From the NCBI GenBank assembly GCA_934395135.1, contig CAKRRK010000041.1:1-5703 (forward strand): 5,703 nucleotides of DNA. The letters run 5' to 3'. Made by a program: the position numbers and the translations under genes. The notes below the pieces were generated by a model. The model did not search any database, was not told the origin of the DNA, and worked only from the letters and a program-made list of their open reading frames with translations. Each line of letters begins with the position of its first letter. The first letter of the stretch is position 1. Source of the DNA: an uncultured Eubacteriales bacterium. GTDB taxonomy: Bacteria > Bacillota > Clostridia > Oscillospirales > Butyricicoccaceae. Of this stretch, positions 4,595 through 5,703 are shown piece by piece.

Positions 4595-5440
4595 ATGGCA
4601 GAGTATTATGACATTTACAACAAGGACGCGTGGAAGGATCCAGCTTATCGACTGATGGATAAATTCTCGCTCAAAGGCAAAAAAGGGTTTGTCACCGGCG
4701 GAGGCGGCGGCATTGGACGGAGTACGGCAGCCGCCTGGGCAGAAGCCGGCGCAGACGTAGCGCTGGTGGATATCCCGGCGGCCAAAGAGCGCGTGGAAGC
4801 CACTGCGAAAGAGATGAGCGCAAAATACGGCGTAAAAATCGTCCCTCTGTATTGCGATGTGTCCGACAAGGCACAGGTGGACCAGCTGAAAGCTGACCTG
4901 ATTGACGAGCTTGGCACGGTGGATATGGCTCACATCAACGCCGGCGTATGTCTTCCAGGCGACGATGTGGACGTCCCTTATGAAACCTGGATGAAGACCA
5001 TCAACATCGACTTAAACGGCGCGTTTCTTACCGCGCAGATTGCACAGCATATTATGCGGGAGCACAAGCATGGCGGCTCCATCATTATGACTTCCTCCCT
5101 GTCTGGCTACAACGCAAACTTCATTGGCGGCGGCCCGTCTCCGGTATGTGCTTACGGCACCGCCAAAGCCGGCATTTCCGAAATGGCCCGTTATATGGCC
5201 GCCGGTCTTGCGCCATACGGCATCCGCGTCAACACCATTAGCCCCGGCTATGTATGGTCCGGCATCCATGAAGGTGTAATGGACAAAGCGGGCCATGATA
5301 TGTGCCTGGAAGTGGTGCCCATCAAGCGCTTTGGCACGCCGGACGAACTGCACGGTACGCTGCTGTTCCTGGCAAGCGACGCTTCGTCGTATATCACCGG
5401 CATTAACATACCGATTGACGGCGGTTATTCCATTTATTAA
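4595..5440 (+). CDS. Classical short-chain dehydrogenase/reductase, sugar/polyol type
   Basis: This encodes 281 residues of a cytosolic NAD(P)-dependent oxidoreductase. It has the cofactor motif TGGGGGIG (residues 34-41), D59 at the end of the second strand (VALVD, usually meaning NAD preference), CDVS at 87-90, NAG at 115-117, the catalytic Ser in MTSS (probably S168), YGTAK with Y187 and K191, and SPG at 216-218. It ends in the typical ITGINIPIDGGYSIY. A 25-30 residue N-terminal extension precedes the Rossmann fold, as in several sorbose, mannitol and related ketose/polyol reductases; that resemblance is the basis for the substrate guess. The segment IDLNGAF has Asp (D139) where many family members have the tetrad Asn. 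It is the first gene of an operon with a split transketolase 23 bases downstream, opposite a LysR regulator, which supports a role in sugar or sugar-alcohol catabolism. A role on another hydroxyl compound is not excluded. Confidence 0.93.
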   Translation: MAEYYDIYNKDAWKDPAYRLMDKFSLKGKKGFVTGGGGGIGRSTAAAWAEAGADVALVDIPAAKERVEATAKEMSAKYGVKIVPLYCDVSDKAQVDQLKADLIDELGTVDMAHINAGVCLPGDDVDVPYETWMKTINIDLNGAFLTAQIAQHIMREHKHGGSIIMTSSLSGYNANFIGGGPSPVCAYGTAKAGISEMARYMAAGLAPYGIRVNTISPGYVWSGIHEGVMDKAGHDMCLEVVPIKRFGTPDELHGTLLFLASDASSYITGINIPIDGGYSIY

Positions 5441-5463
5441 ACAAGAAAGGAAGGAATCACACT

Positions 5464-5703
5464 ATGGCAAAGGTTCACATCGAAGACGTGCGGGATCTGG
5501 TTATAAAAGCAGGTGAAATTCGCGAAAAGCTTGCGCTTTGCACCCGTCGGATCGGCAACGTCCACATTGGCGGCCCAATGTCCGCCGCAGACATCACTAC
5601 CGCAATCTATTATAAATATATGGGCTTTGATCCAGACAATCTGGAGGATCCCAATCGTGATATTTTCATCCTGAGCAAAGGCCACAACGGCGTTTTGCTG
5701 TAC
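5464..5703 (+). CDS. Transketolase, N-terminal subunit (3' end outside window)
   Basis: The first 80 residues are present and the frame is open at the window edge. Transketolase moves a two-carbon ketol unit between sugar phosphates using thiamine diphosphate. The piece shows VHIGGPMSAADITTAIYY (H34 matches the substrate/cofactor His of GHPGAPMGMAD in full-length enzymes) and FILSKGHNGVLLY (H74 matches the His of SNGHGSMLLY). The start, with a short MAKVHIEDVRDLVIKAGEIR helix, is that of the small N-terminal subunit of split transketolases common in Clostridia; a separate C-terminal subunit should follow. GGAAGGA (5449-5455) lies 8 bases before the ATG. A second-copy transketolase inside a regulated operon usually serves a dedicated sugar pathway rather than the general pentose phosphate pathway (inference). 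The split form is inferred from the N-terminus and cannot be proven here. Confidence 0.92.
   Translation, partial: MAKVHIEDVRDLVIKAGEIREKLALCTRRIGNVHIGGPMSAADITTAIYYKYMGFDPDNLEDPNRDIFILSKGHNGVLLY

Noticed and set aside
4574..4933. Minus-strand open frame opposite the SDR start
   Set aside because: A shadow of the SDR gene; no ribosome binding site and no recognisable domain.
1..5703. CRISPR arrays, insertion sequences, attachment sites or toxin-antitoxin pairs
   Set aside because: No regularly spaced repeats, transposase-like frames, target duplications or small paired genes were seen. The tRNA genes could in principle be integration sites, but no duplicated tRNA end lies in the window.

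Overview
The window looks like chromosomal DNA of an anaerobic, moderate-GC member of the Firmicutes, most likely class Clostridia (an Oscillospiraceae- or Lachnospiraceae-like gut lineage). This rests on five things: strong AGGAGG-type ribosome binding sites at every gene, a YerC/YecD TrpR-like regulator, a secreted 'stalk' (copper amine oxidase N-terminal-like) domain protein, a transketolase that starts as a split N-terminal subunit, and tRNA genes that encode their own CCA. The genus cannot be read from the sequence.

Layout. (1) Positions 1-208, minus strand: a tRNA cluster (tRNA-Val TAC, then tRNA-Asp GTC, probably continuing past the window edge) with a near-perfect promoter, TTGACA-18-TATAAT. 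(2) Positions 232-2138, minus strand: a tightly packed three-gene unit read as yerC-like regulator, class I SAM-dependent methyltransferase, then hslO (Hsp33). The first two genes overlap by 8 bases and the last two are separated by one base, so translational coupling is likely. (3) Positions 2307-3176, plus strand: a single secreted protein with a stalk domain and a C-terminal domain resembling NPCBM carbohydrate-binding modules, with its own promoter and terminator. (4) Positions 3209-3257: a second hairpin with T-runs on both strands that ends the convergent lysR transcript. (5) Positions 3291-4265, minus strand: a LysR-type regulator. (6) Positions 4595 to the right edge, plus strand: an operon of a short-chain dehydrogenase/reductase followed by the N-terminal subunit of a split transketolase, cut by the window end.

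How they work together. The left half is housekeeping: tRNAs and a redox-activated chaperone with its usual small neighbours. The right half looks like a carbohydrate catabolic locus. The LysR protein is transcribed divergently from the SDR-transketolase operon and probably controls it through the 329-base intergenic region. That region holds two facing promoters, three copies of an ATATTTG element, a perfect ACACAA-N5-TTGTGT dyad followed by six Ts, and a possible three-way-junction leader RNA just before the SDR ribosome binding site. The likely chemistry is oxidation or reduction of a polyol/ketose by the SDR and transfer of a two-carbon unit by the transketolase, but the sugar cannot be named without the genes to the right. 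No mobile element, CRISPR array or clearly new defence-type system is visible. The most useful leads are the unassigned SDR/split-transketolase pathway and its unusual leader region.
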